Below are positions 7,622-16,574 of a DNA stretch of 64,000 nucleotides, one piece after another. Source of the stretch: Niveibacterium sp. SC-1 (GTDB lineage: Bacteria; Pseudomonadota; Gammaproteobacteria; Burkholderiales; Rhodocyclaceae); contig NZ_CP151275.1 in NCBI RefSeq assembly GCF_038235435.1, forward strand, positions 2,232,001-2,296,000, read 5' to 3'. The notes under the pieces are model-generated. The model was not told where the DNA came from. It saw only the letters and a list, made by a program, of their open reading frames with translations, and did no database searches. Made by a program: the position numbers and the translations under genes. Numbering within the stretch: the first letter of the stretch is position 1; the number at the start of each line of letters is the position of its first letter.

Positions 7622-9942
7622 GCGACTTCCGCAACGAGACCGGCGATGTCGCCAATCTCACCCAGGTGGGCCATGTCGAATCGCTGACGATCAACCAGTA
7701 TGCGGCGCCGAGCGCACGCGCACGAGTTGTCTTGCTGCCGCCCTTCAAGCCCAGCCTCTATCCCATCGTCGGCCGTGCCGGCCTGATGGACGAGATCTGC
7801 GCCGCGCTGCGTGGCGGCCAGCGCATCCTGGCGCTCGTGCACCTGCCCGGCGTCGGCAAGACGACGCTCGCGGCGCAGCTTGCCAAGCATGCGGAACTCG
7901 CGGCCTTGTTCCCCGACGGCATTCTCTGGGCGCATCTTGGGCTGACGCCTGACCTGCGCGGGCAGTTGCGCAAGTGGGCCGCCGCGCTCGGCGTACCCGA
8001 GCCGCGCATGAAGGACTTCGAGACCCTCGACCATTGGCGCGAGGCGGTGAGCAGCGCGATCGGCGGGCGGCGCCTGCTGCTGGTCATCGACGACGCCTGG
8101 GAGAGCGAGGCGGCCGAGTGCTTCATGCTGGGCGACGAGGCCTGCGGCTACCTGATCACCACGCGCTACCCGGGTGTGGGCGCGAGCATCGCGCAAGAAC
8201 TCTACGAAGTGCGCAAGCTGGAAACCGATGACGGCCTCACCTTGCTCGCGAGCCTGGCGCCCGATGCCGTGAAGGCCGAGCCCGAGGACGCACGGCAGCT
8301 CGTGGCCGCGGTCGACGGCCTGCCGCTCGCGCTCGTGTTGATGGGCCACTACCTGCGCCAGCAGAGCCACACACGCCAGCGCGGCCGTATCCGTGCCGCG
8401 CTCGAGGCCCTGCATGACGTGGAAATGCGCTACGCGCTTACGCAACCGGCGGAATACCCATCCGATACGCCGCGCTCGCTCGCCAACGTGATCGAATCGA
8501 GCTACCTCGCGCTGGGCCGCGAACCCTCGGATGCGCCCGACGCGATCGATGGTGAGCAACAGCGCGAAGCGATCCAGCGTCTCGCCGTCCTGCGCCCCGA
8601 CCCGGCGCGCTTCACCCGGGCGCTCGCAGCCCACCTTACCGAGCTGCCGGGCGGCGCCCTGCACGAACTGTGCGACGCGGGCCTCGTCGAGGTCTTGCAG
8701 ATCAAACCGCGACCGGATGACCCGAGCGGCGGCGAGCGTTTCACGATCCATCGCACGATCGGCGAGTACCTGCGCCAGAAGCTGGGGGCCGACCAGGCGC
8801 GCGCCCTCCATCTGCGTGTGGCGGAGTACTACCGCGAACAACTGCGCGAGCGCGACGAACAGTACCAGTCCTCGACCTCCGACTACCGTCGCTGGTACCG
8901 GTACGAGGACATTGACTGGCAGGACTGCAAGGACAACTGGCTCTTCCATATGCAGCGCGCGGGCGAATACGAGGCGGTGGCCTTCGCTTTCCTGATCGCT
9001 TGGTTCGACGCCTTCTGGTGGTGGGGCTGCTTCCTTGAGTTTGGGTTTTGTGACCAGCTCTTGCGCGAATGGCGCCAGCGGGCGATACGCCCCGAGTCGG
9101 AACTGGGCCTGCGGCAGCTCGCGGACTTCAAGGACGCCTACCCGAAGGAGACCGAGAACCGGCGCGGCGGCGACTGGCAGAAGGTTGCCGAGGTGCTTGA
9201 ATCCGTGCGCCGGCGCACGCGGCTCGACAGCGAACCCGGCACGCTTCTCGAACCCGCGCAGCGACACCTGCGAGGCCTCACCAGCATCTTCCTCGCCGAG
9301 GCTGCGCGTTTCGGCCGCGATGACCCGGCAACGGCCGAGACCTTCTACCGTGATGCGCTGGCCCAGTTCCGCCACAACGAGGACCGCTGGGACGAAGCCT
9401 GGACGCTCTACCACCTTGCCGACTGCCTCGCCGAGAACGGCAGCCACGGCAAGGCCGATGAGCTTTGCGCCGAGGCCATCGAACTCGCCAGGCAGGAAGA
9501 GGACCCCGAAGTGCAGGCGCTGATTGCCTGCGTGCAGGCCGACGCGGCGCTGACCCGCGGCGATGACGCGGCCGCCGCCTCGCATCTGCATGCCGCGGTA
9601 TGCCAGGCCTATCGCTTCCAGGTCGATCCGCAGGATCCAGACCCTTACACGATCCGCTTCTACCCCCTCATCGCGCATCGGGTTGCCGCGCGCCTCGTGC
9701 GCCTGCACCAGCAGGACGCGCCGCGCGCCGCGTCCATCGCCCAGGTGCTGCACGGCGCCTGGCACCCGGGGATTGGGACCCCTGACGGGCTGGCCGCGGC
9801 GCTCAGGGATGCGGACGCGCTGGCCGCTTTGCTCTTCGCGCCGACCTTGGCGGCAGGGCAACTCGACGACGAGGCCTTCGTAGCCGCCTACGCCGGCGAG
9901 GTGCGTGCAGTCGTGCCGGGCTTGCTCGACGTGTGGGCCTGA
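7618..9942 (+). CDS. STAND-class NB-ARC ATPase with TPR-like C-terminal half
   Basis: 774-residue signalling ATPase. Residues 9-27 carry the motif GDVANLTQVGHVESLTIN, shared with the preceding small protein. The NB-ARC core follows: Walker A LPGVGKTT (Lys81), Walker B LLLVIDDAW (about 153-161), sensor ITTR (180-183), GLPLAL (234-239), a winged-helix region, and a His at 378 (FTIHRTIGEYLR) in the place of the MHD histidine. From about residue 400 on the protein is helical, with TPR-like repeats near 560-700. STAND proteins sense a ligand through the repeat region and oligomerise to activate an effector. There is no fused effector domain, which points to the small upstream protein as partner. 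Anti-phage defence or stress signalling are both possible. Confidence 0.85.
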   Translation: MSDFRNETGDVANLTQVGHVESLTINQYAAPSARARVVLLPPFKPSLYPIVGRAGLMDEICAALRGGQRILALVHLPGVGKTTLAAQLAKHAELAALFPDGILWAHLGLTPDLRGQLRKWAAALGVPEPRMKDFETLDHWREAVSSAIGGRRLLLVIDDAWESEAAECFMLGDEACGYLITTRYPGVGASIAQELYEVRKLETDDGLTLLASLAPDAVKAEPEDARQLVAAVDGLPLALVLMGHYLRQQSHTRQRGRIRAALEALHDVEMRYALTQPAEYPSDTPRSLANVIESSYLALGREPSDAPDAIDGEQQREAIQRLAVLRPDPARFTRALAAHLTELPGGALHELCDAGLVEVLQIKPRPDDPSGGERFTIHRTIGEYLRQKLGADQARALHLRVAEYYREQLRERDEQYQSSTSDYRRWYRYEDIDWQDCKDNWLFHMQRAGEYEAVAFAFLIAWFDAFWWWGCFLEFGFCDQLLREWRQRAIRPESELGLRQLADFKDAYPKETENRRGGDWQKVAEVLESVRRRTRLDSEPGTLLEPAQRHLRGLTSIFLAEAARFGRDDPATAETFYRDALAQFRHNEDRWDEAWTLYHLADCLAENGSHGKADELCAEAIELARQEEDPEVQALIACVQADAALTRGDDAAAASHLHAAVCQAYRFQVDPQDPDPYTIRFYPLIAHRVAARLVRLHQQDAPRAASIAQVLHGAWHPGIGTPDGLAAALRDADALAALLFAPTLAAGQLDDEAFVAAYAGEVRAVVPGLLDVWA

Positions 9943-9977
9943 GCGGACGAGCGTGGCGGGGACGGCGGGAAAGGGCT

Positions 9978-10619
9978 TCAGGCGGTCGCGATAAGGCTGC
10001 TGGCTTGCGCCGTGCCGGCCTCGGTGACGCGGCTCACGAGTTCGTAGCGCCCGGCCGCATCCTTGGCGGGGGTGGTTTCCGTTGCGGCTTCCGCGCCAGG
10101 GGCAGCGGCTTCTGGCGCGGAGGTGTCCTTGCCGGTCCGCGCGGCTTCCAGCTCGGCTTCGGCCGCCATGGCGCGCGCCCGCGCGGCAACGCGATAGTCC
10201 TGCGCGGAAGGATCGGCCGGCGCGAGCGCGGCACGTTCGATCTGGCGTGCCCGGCTTGCGGTCTCCTCGGGCGTGTGGCCGGGCGAGAGGTCGATCGAGA
10301 CCTCGCCGCCGGTGGCGTAGAGCCGGCGGTCGGAGCCGCGGGTGTAGGTGTAACTGGCGCCGCCGTTGGCCAGCCCGCCCGCCGCACCGAGGTGGGCTGC
10401 CTCGTGCGCACGAACTTTCTGGTCGGTCGCCTTCAGTTGCTGGAGCTCAGCGGCCGCTTGCGGATCTTCGGTGGCGGTGGTCGTGGCGCGGGAGCTGCCG
10501 CCTTGCGCGCCGGGTTGGGCGGCATAGGCACTGCCGGCGTAGGTACTAGCGAGAGGCGAAATCGATGACACGGCGAGCGATGACACGGCGAGGGCGGGCG
10601 CCAAGGAGTTGATTCTCAA
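9978..10619 (-). CDS. putative SprA-related zinc metalloprotease
   Basis: 213-residue protein of the SprA-related (CJM1_0395-type) putative metalloprotease family. The recognised core is KVRAHEAAHLGAAGGLANGG, followed by GGEVSIDLSPGHTPEETASR and ALAPADPSAQDYRVAARA. HEAAH is the HExxH zinc site. An N-terminal stretch with Ala/Ser/Leu residues may be an export signal, but it is not a textbook one. The C-terminal 60 residues are Ala/Glu/Thr-rich and probably disordered. The best start is a TTG at 10619 with a weak ribosome site; an internal GTG start is possible. No substrate is established for the family. Confidence 0.78.
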   Translation of the reverse strand: MRINSLAPALAVSSLAVSSISPLASTYAGSAYAAQPGAQGGSSRATTTATEDPQAAAELQQLKATDQKVRAHEAAHLGAAGGLANGGASYTYTRGSDRRLYATGGEVSIDLSPGHTPEETASRARQIERAALAPADPSAQDYRVAARARAMAAEAELEAARTGKDTSAPEAAAPGAEAATETTPAKDAAGRYELVSRVTEAGTAQASSLIATA

Positions 10620-10682
10620 GGCTTAGCCCGCGCGGCCCGGTCGCGCGAGGGCTCGATGCCTTTTCTGGCGCCCGAGTAGTGC

Positions 10683-11372
10683 TCAGGTCGTCTCGTCCGT
10701 CGGGGCAGGTGCCGGCAGCGCCGGCCTCCAGCGTTCGAACCATTCCAGCGCGGCGCGGGAGGCCTGGTCCAGGGTGCCCGGCTCGACGAAGAGTTCGCTG
10801 GCAGTCGGGATTTCGATGGACGCGCGCTCGCCGCCGAGCAGGCTCATGGCGTTGTTTGCCGGGCCGCGGGTGTCGTCGCGGGAGCCGCCGGTGATGATCA
10901 GCAAGGGTATGTGGTTCTGCCTCAGGGGCTCAGCGCCGGCGAGATCGGGTCGGCCACCGCGTGATACCAGCGCGAAGGGAGGCTCGGTCGCGCGCGCCGC
11001 CGCCTTCAGGATCGCCGCCGCGGCCGTGTTTGTCCCGTGCAGGCAGATGGGCAGGTGGTCGAGATGCGGTTGATGGCTCACCCAGTCGAGCACGGCGAGC
11101 AGGCGGTCGGTGAGCTTGGGGACGTTGTAGCGCGCGTCCGGGTCCCGCTTTTCCTCATAGCCGGTGAGGCCGTTCACCAGGAGCGTGGCGTAGTCGGCGT
11201 CCTGCAGTACGCGCGCGGATACGAACTCGCGCGACTCGGAGCTGGCGATCGGGCTCGCCGAGTAGAAGATCGCGAGCGCGCGCGCATCGGGAACGTGTGA
11301 TTGCACTGCATTGAGCCAGGCGCGATCGGCCTGGATGGAGATGTCAGCGTGGCGATACTGGTAGCGGCTCAT
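10683..11372 (-). CDS. alpha/beta-hydrolase-like protein with degenerate active site
   Basis: 229-residue protein resembling dienelactone-hydrolase-type proteins, recognised by VSRGGRPDLAGAEPLRQNHI followed by PLLIITGG and LFVEPGTLDQASRAALEWFE. Such proteins usually have GASTG at the nucleophile elbow. Here it reads GTNTA (113-117), so the serine is Asn. The conserved His before LFEEPG is replaced by Glu (ASELFVEPG, 191-199). The N-terminal HG oxyanion motif is also missing. The protein is therefore probably not a working hydrolase. It lies 55 bases after the AmmeMemoRadiSam radical-SAM gene on the same strand and is likely co-transcribed, suggesting a binding or scaffold role in that system. 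Function unknown. Confidence 0.72.
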   Translation of the reverse strand: MSRYQYRHADISIQADRAWLNAVQSHVPDARALAIFYSASPIASSESREFVSARVLQDADYATLLVNGLTGYEEKRDPDARYNVPKLTDRLLAVLDWVSHQPHLDHLPICLHGTNTAAAAILKAAARATEPPFALVSRGGRPDLAGAEPLRQNHIPLLIITGGSRDDTRGPANNAMSLLGGERASIEIPTASELFVEPGTLDQASRAALEWFERWRPALPAPAPTDETT

Positions 11373-11427
11373 GAGGTCTTGTTCTGCTGGGTCCGGGCCG
11401 GTTTTCTTGTTGATCGGTCGCCACGGA

Positions 11428-12503
<1,076 letters not shown>

Positions 12504-12507
<4 letters not shown>

Positions 12508-13055
12508 GAACGCCCGCCTTCGGTGAACTCCTCGACGGCGTAGCGACCGACGAACGTGTCGTCCGGCCAGGGACCGCGCAGCCCGGCCTTGGCCCTGAGC
12601 GCCGAGAGGAAGGCGGCGGGCTCAGGCAACGCGTCCCAGACCTGTGGCAGGAAGGTGGCACGGCGGGCACCGGACTCCAGTACTACGCCGGGACGGGCCG
12701 TCAGAAGCGCCAGTGCCGCCGCTTCGGACGGTGCCGGCGTGCGCGCGATCGGACCGAGTACCGAGACCGAAACGGCGATGTTCGGCCACTCCTCCGCGGT
12801 GAGCGGTTCAAAGCGTGGATCCGAGAAAGCGGCGGCCAGCGCGTTGTGGCGCAGGTCCTCGGCGAGGCTGCGATGCGCCTCGAGCGTGCCCATGCAGCCC
12901 CGGAGCTCGTCCGCGCGTTTGAGGGTGACGAAACACGCGCCCAAGGCTTCCAGCTCCTCGAAATGCTGCGGAGGATCCGGTTCGCGCAGTCCGAGGCGGG
13001 CGGCGATGAGCGCTCGCGCCCGCGCCACCAAGCCGGAACCCAGATCAGGCCTCAT
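12504..13055 (-). CDS. amrA: AmmeMemoRadiSam system protein A (AMMECR1 domain)
   Basis: 183-residue AMMECR1-domain protein. The family signature LRGCMGTLEAHRSLAEDLRH is present near residues 51-70, with the invariant LRGC. SDPRFEPLTAEEWPNIAVSV and FLPQVWDALPEPAAFLSALR follow as in other members. AMMECR1 domains occur in all domains of life but have no firmly assigned biochemical activity; a nucleic-acid or small-molecule role has been proposed. It sits between the MEMO-like and radical-SAM genes and overlaps both, forming one tightly packed operon. Confidence 0.93.
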
Positions 13056-13863
13056 GCCTCCGCACCTCGTTGAAGCTGAAGGCGCCGTAGCCGACCACCC
13101 GTTGCCGGTCGCCAGCCGTATCCCCGGAATTGCACAGGGCCAGCAGTTCTCCGCTCAGGGGATGCCGGCGTGCCGCCGCGAACAATCCGTTGAGCGGTCC
13201 GGCGCCGCAGGCTTGCTCATGACTCAACCTGCCATGCAGGGCCTCGATGCTTTGCGCGGTCTGCGCATCGAGCGCCCGCGCCTCCCGCCAGGGGTGGTAG
13301 TGGGAGAGATCGGTGGACACCACGATGAGCGTCTCCGGCCCGCCCCAAAGTCGGTCGAGCACCTCCGCGACGAGGCTGTCCGGAGCGTCGCCGACGACCA
13401 GCGGGAGGAGGCTGAAGTCCGGTAGCGTTTCCTGCAGGAAGGGCAACTGGACTTCGAGGCTGTGCTCGGCCGCATGGGCTGCATCCAGCTGACGGACGCC
13501 AGGGATGTCTCGCAGCAATGCCAGGCGCTCCTGGTCGATTGTCACGCTGCCGAGAGGGGTGGCAAAAGCATGCGTGCTCGGCAGTGCGACGCCGCGGAAG
13601 GCGAGGCGGTGCGCCGGGCCGAGCAGGACCACGTGGCGGATGCGCGCGGCCCAGGGAGCGAGCCGCGCGTAAGCCTGCGCGGCGACCTGGCCCGAATACA
13701 CATAACCCGCGTGCGGCACGACGAGGACCTTCGGACAGAACTCCGCGTCTTCCGTGGGGCACTCGGCCAGCAAGGCGTGTACCGTGTTCGCCAGCGCCCC
13801 CGCGTCTCCGGGATAGAAGAGCCCGGCGACCGCGGGTTCGCGGATGGAATCGACCTGTGCCAT
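13045..13863 (-). CDS. amrB: AmmeMemoRadiSam system protein B (MEMO1 family)
   Basis: 272-residue member of the MEMO1 family, related to class III extradiol dioxygenases. Conserved elements are REPAVAGLFYPGDAGAL, the metal-site region VVPHAGYVYSGQVAAQAY, LLGPAHRLAFRGVALP, the AAEHSLEVQLPFLQ segment, VVSTDLSHYHPW and LCNSGDT. The His residues of PHAGY and GPAH and the DLSHY motif correspond to the putative metal pocket. The animal homologue MEMO1 has been linked to iron or copper handling; the bacterial role is unknown. It is the first gene of the leftward operon, and its 3' end overlaps the AMMECR1-like gene by eleven bases. Confidence 0.94.
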   Translation of the reverse strand: MAQVDSIREPAVAGLFYPGDAGALANTVHALLAECPTEDAEFCPKVLVVPHAGYVYSGQVAAQAYARLAPWAARIRHVVLLGPAHRLAFRGVALPSTHAFATPLGSVTIDQERLALLRDIPGVRQLDAAHAAEHSLEVQLPFLQETLPDFSLLPLVVGDAPDSLVAEVLDRLWGGPETLIVVSTDLSHYHPWREARALDAQTAQSIEALHGRLSHEQACGAGPLNGLFAAARRHPLSGELLALCNSGDTAGDRQRVVGYGAFSFNEVRRHEA

Positions 13864-13999
13864 GGAATCCTCGCCCCCTCAGCTCAGTATAGGCAGACGC
13901 CCATGCGGGCCTCGCGTCAGAGGGGCGCGCGGCGGGGTGTCGGACGGCGTGCAGGATGGGCGCGGATTGGAGTGCGGGAGGGGACGGTAGAATCCGCCC

Positions 14000-14704
14000 A
14001 TGACTGACACCGTGTCCTTTCACGCCCTGGTGCCCGCAGCCGGTACGGGTAGCCGCATGGGCGGCGACATGCCGAAGCAATACCTCTCGCTCCTCGGGCG
14101 CCCGGTGATTGCCCATACCCTCGATGCCTTGCTGCGCGTTCCGCGCCTCGCCTCGGTCTGCGTAGTTCTGAGCCCCGGCGATACCTGGTGGGAACGCTAC
14201 GCGTGGCCGGACGACCGACGCCTGCGCGTGCTGCGCAGCGGGGGAGCCACCCGCGCGGCTTCCGTGGCCCAGGGGCTCGCGGTACTCGCTGGCGAGACTT
14301 CGGCAAAGGACTGGGTGCTGGTCCATGACGCCGCGCGTGCCTGTCTCGCCCCCGAGCAGGTCGATCACATGCTCGACGAACTCCGCGAAGACCCGATCGG
14401 CGGCCTGCTCGCAATGCCCCTGGCCGACACGCTCAAGCGCGCCGATGCGGCGGGCCGGGTCGACGCCACGCTTCCTCGCGCCGGGCTATGGCAGGCGCAG
14501 ACGCCGCAGATGTTCCGCATCGGCCTGCTCGCCGACGCACTGCGGGCGTATCCCGACGTCACCGACGAAGCCGGGGCCATCGAGGCCGCGGGCCACGCGC
14601 CGCGGCTGATCGAAAGCGGCGGCGCCAACTTCAAGATCACCTATCCGCAGGATCTGGCGCTGGCGGCCAGCATCCTCGCTTCACGCAAGGAACCCCGGGA
14701 ATGA
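14000..14704 (+). CDS. ispD: 2-C-methyl-D-erythritol 4-phosphate cytidylyltransferase
   Basis: 234-residue enzyme of the non-mevalonate isoprenoid pathway; it transfers CMP from CTP to methylerythritol phosphate. The nucleotidyltransferase loop near the N-terminus reads [37 protein letters not shown] and ETPQMF-like [16 protein letters not shown] follow, then [11 protein letters not shown]. Length is normal. Its stop overlaps the ispF start (ATGA), so the two are coupled. The gene is the first of the ispD-ispF-thpR unit. Confidence 0.96.
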   Translation: MTDTVSFHALVPAAGTGSRMGGDMPKQYLSLLGRPVIAHTLDALLRVPRLASVCVVLSPGDTWWERYAWPDDRRLRVLRSGGATRAASVAQGLAVLAGETSAKDWVLVHDAARACLAPEQVDHMLDELREDPIGGLLAMPLADTLKRADAAGRVDATLPRAGLWQAQTPQMFRIGLLADALRAYPDVTDEAGAIEAAGHAPRLIESGGANFKITYPQDLALAASILASRKEPRE

Positions 14705-15204
14705 ACCTGTCTTTTCGCGTCGGCCAAGGCTTCGACGTTCACGCCCTGGTCGAGGGCCGCAAGCTGATCATGGGCGGCGTCGAGATCCCCTACGAGCGCG
14801 GTCTGCTGGGCCACTCCGATGCCGACGTGCTGCTGCATGCGATCACCGACGCGATCCTGGGCGGCGCGGGGCTGGGCGACATCGGCCGGCATTTCCCCGA
14901 CACCGACCCACGCTACGCGGGTGCCGACAGCCGCGTACTGCTGCGCGAGGCGATGAAGAGCGTGCTGGCTGCGGGCTGGCAGGTCGCGAACGTGGATGCC
15001 ACGATCATCGCCCAGGCCCCCAAGATCCTGCCGCACGCGCCCGGCATGGTGCGCAACATCGCTGAGGACCTGGGCATTCCCGAGTCGGCGGTCAATATCA
15101 AGGGCAAGACCACGGAGAAGCTGGGTTTCACCGGTCGCGGTGAAGGCATTGCTGCGCAGGCGATCGCGCTGCTGATCACCCGCAATGACGGCAATGGGAG
15201 CTAG
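14701..15204 (+). CDS. ispF: 2-C-methyl-D-erythritol 2,4-cyclodiphosphate synthase
   Basis: 167-residue trimeric zinc enzyme that follows IspD and IspE in the methylerythritol phosphate pathway. The N-terminal [20 protein letters not shown] supplies the DxH metal ligands. [19 protein letters not shown] and [12 protein letters not shown] are intact, and the C-terminal [19 protein letters not shown] is the usual signature. A longer open frame upstream lies inside ispD and is not used. The ATGA overlap with ispD and the 20-base overlap with thpR show a compact operon. Confidence 0.96.
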   Translation: MNLSFRVGQGFDVHALVEGRKLIMGGVEIPYERGLLGHSDADVLLHAITDAILGGAGLGDIGRHFPDTDPRYAGADSRVLLREAMKSVLAAGWQVANVDATIIAQAPKILPHAPGMVRNIAEDLGIPESAVNIKGKTTEKLGFTGRGEGIAAQAIALLITRNDGNGS

Positions 15205-15733
15205 GCGAAGGATCTTCTTCGCCCTGTGGCCGGACGGGCCGACCCTCGAACGCCTGGCGAACCAGGCGGCCCTTGTGCACGGCGCATCGGGCGGTCGCCT
15301 GATGCGAGCGGAAACCCTACACCTGACGCTGTGTTTCCTCGGCGACGTGGAGGCAGCGCGCGTCGCCGACGCCTGTGACGCCGCCGCGCAAACGGGATCT
15401 TTGCCGGGCTTCGGGTTTGATCTCGATCAGCTCGGCTGCTTTGAGCGCGCGCGGGTCCTGTGGGCGGGTTCGAGCCATTGGCCTGACGCACTGGCGGACC
15501 TGGCGGCAGCGTTGGCCGCGGCCACGGAGAAGGCAGGCTTTCGCATCGAGGCGCGACCCTTCCTGCCGCATGTGACCCTGGTGCGCGATCCGGTCGCGCC
15601 GCCACCGGAAGCGCCGTGGTCGCCGCTGCGCTGGGAGGCGCGGGAATTCGTGCTGGTGGAATCGATCCGTCGGCCGGCGGTCGCGCATTACGAAACGCTG
15701 GCGCGCTGGCCCTTGCGCGCGCCCACCGCCTGA
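15185..15733 (+). CDS. thpR: RNA 2',3'-cyclic phosphodiesterase (ThpR / LigT family)
   Basis: 182-residue member of the 2H phosphoesterase superfamily. Two HxTx motifs are visible: HLTL with His46 and HVTL with His129. The start [10 protein letters not shown] is the typical first strand. These enzymes open 2',3'-cyclic phosphate ends of RNA in vitro and can ligate tRNA halves; the physiological role is uncertain. The gene starts inside ispF, overlapping its end by 20 bases, and a second ATG nine bases later (15194) is an alternative start. Confidence 0.9.
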   Translation: MTAMGARRRIFFALWPDGPTLERLANQAALVHGASGGRLMRAETLHLTLCFLGDVEAARVADACDAAAQTGSLPGFGFDLDQLGCFERARVLWAGSSHWPDALADLAAALAAATEKAGFRIEARPFLPHVTLVRDPVAPPPEAPWSPLRWEAREFVLVESIRRPAVAHYETLARWPLRAPTA

Positions 15734-15739
15734 GCGGAA

Positions 15740-15768
15740 GACGCGGCAGCCCGCGCGGGTGCCGCGTC
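15740..15768. terminator. hairpin between convergent thpR and host-attachment gene
   Basis: Inverted repeat GACGCGGCA (15740-15748) with TGCCGCGTC (15760-15768), and a GC-rich inner part. It lies between two convergent genes, where a shared terminator is expected. No T-tract is seen on either strand, so the role is uncertain. Confidence 0.45.
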
Positions 15769-15785
15769 ATGCCGAGGTGGCCAGC

Positions 15786-16202
15786 TCAAGGGCAGAGGCA
15801 ATCACCCAGCTGATTGCACAGCTCGGCGCTCGAACGCCGCGTGTAGTCCTTCTCCAGACGGCTTGATACGGCGCGGGCAGTCGGCGGATCAAGTTCCGCG
15901 TTGATCAGCCCCATGAAGGTCGGCGGTGCGACGAGCACCGCGCGGGAAAAGCGATTGCCCGCCCGCGCCTGCCTCAGCTCGCCGGCAATCCGGTGGGCAA
16001 AACCCTTGGCGTGGTTGCGCCTTAATTCTCCTGGGCCGTGCCATCCACTCTTGTCCATTGCTCCGGCGGGTTCGCCGTGGTCCATCTCCTGGAGGTTCGT
16101 CGTTTCCCATTCCTTGACCAGCTGGAGACCCTTGTTCGGGCCCAGGTTTTCATAAACGGTGGCGGAACGGGCATTGGCGACGACAACCCAGGTGATCGAC
16201 AT
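15786..16202 (-). CDS. host attachment protein-like (Host_attach domain)
   Basis: 138-residue protein of the Host_attach family, named after an Agrobacterium gene linked to plant attachment but widespread in proteobacteria that do not infect hosts. Typical elements are the first strand TWVVVANARSATVYE, the central HAKGFAHRIAGELRQARAGN and RAVLVAPPTFMGLI, and a C-terminal DYTRRSSAEL. The fold resembles the eRF1/Pelota middle domain, so RNA or translation-related binding is conceivable but unproven. No signal peptide. It stands alone, convergent with thpR. Confidence 0.82.
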   Translation of the reverse strand: MSITWVVVANARSATVYENLGPNKGLQLVKEWETTNLQEMDHGEPAGAMDKSGWHGPGELRRNHAKGFAHRIAGELRQARAGNRFSRAVLVAPPTFMGLINAELDPPTARAVSSRLEKDYTRRSSAELCNQLGDCLCP

Positions 16203-16574
16203 GGTCAGACTCCTCCGTTAAAGGCAAACGGGGCCACAAATCGAGGCCACGATCTTTAACCGTAGACCGGTTTTTACGGTTTCTGAAGCTCGGATCCCGG
16301 ACGGCGCGGAAGCGCGAATTTGCGCGCTGCGGCACGAACTGAAATGGTGCATCCTAAGAACAAAGGGCGGATTTACGTCCGTGACCTGGCAGCAAAATGA
16401 GTCAAGCCCTTGCAATGAGGGAACGTTAAGGTTCGGGCCCTCGCGTCACGGAGCCCGGATTCCCGAGCTGCCGCGAGTGGCGGAACACCCCGCCACGGGC
16501 TGCAGGCGTCGATTTTGCTTACGCCTTGATGCCATTGGTACGTAGCGCGTGCGACGCGTTAAAAGGAGCGTTCA
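16203..16574. promoter_or_regulatory. leader region of the glycogen operon
   Basis: About 370 bases between the divergent host-attachment gene and glgP. It must contain both promoters. The part near 16230-16390 is less GC-rich than the genes around it. A small hairpin (GTGGCGG 16477-16483 with CCGCCAC 16490-16496) lies about 80 bases before glgP. The glgP ribosome site is AAAAGGAG just before its ATG. No gene is apparent. Confidence 0.45.

Noticed and set aside
7507..9861. 784-codon minus-strand open frame
   Set aside because: Shadow of the STAND ATPase gene, whose Walker and sensor motifs are clear on the plus strand.
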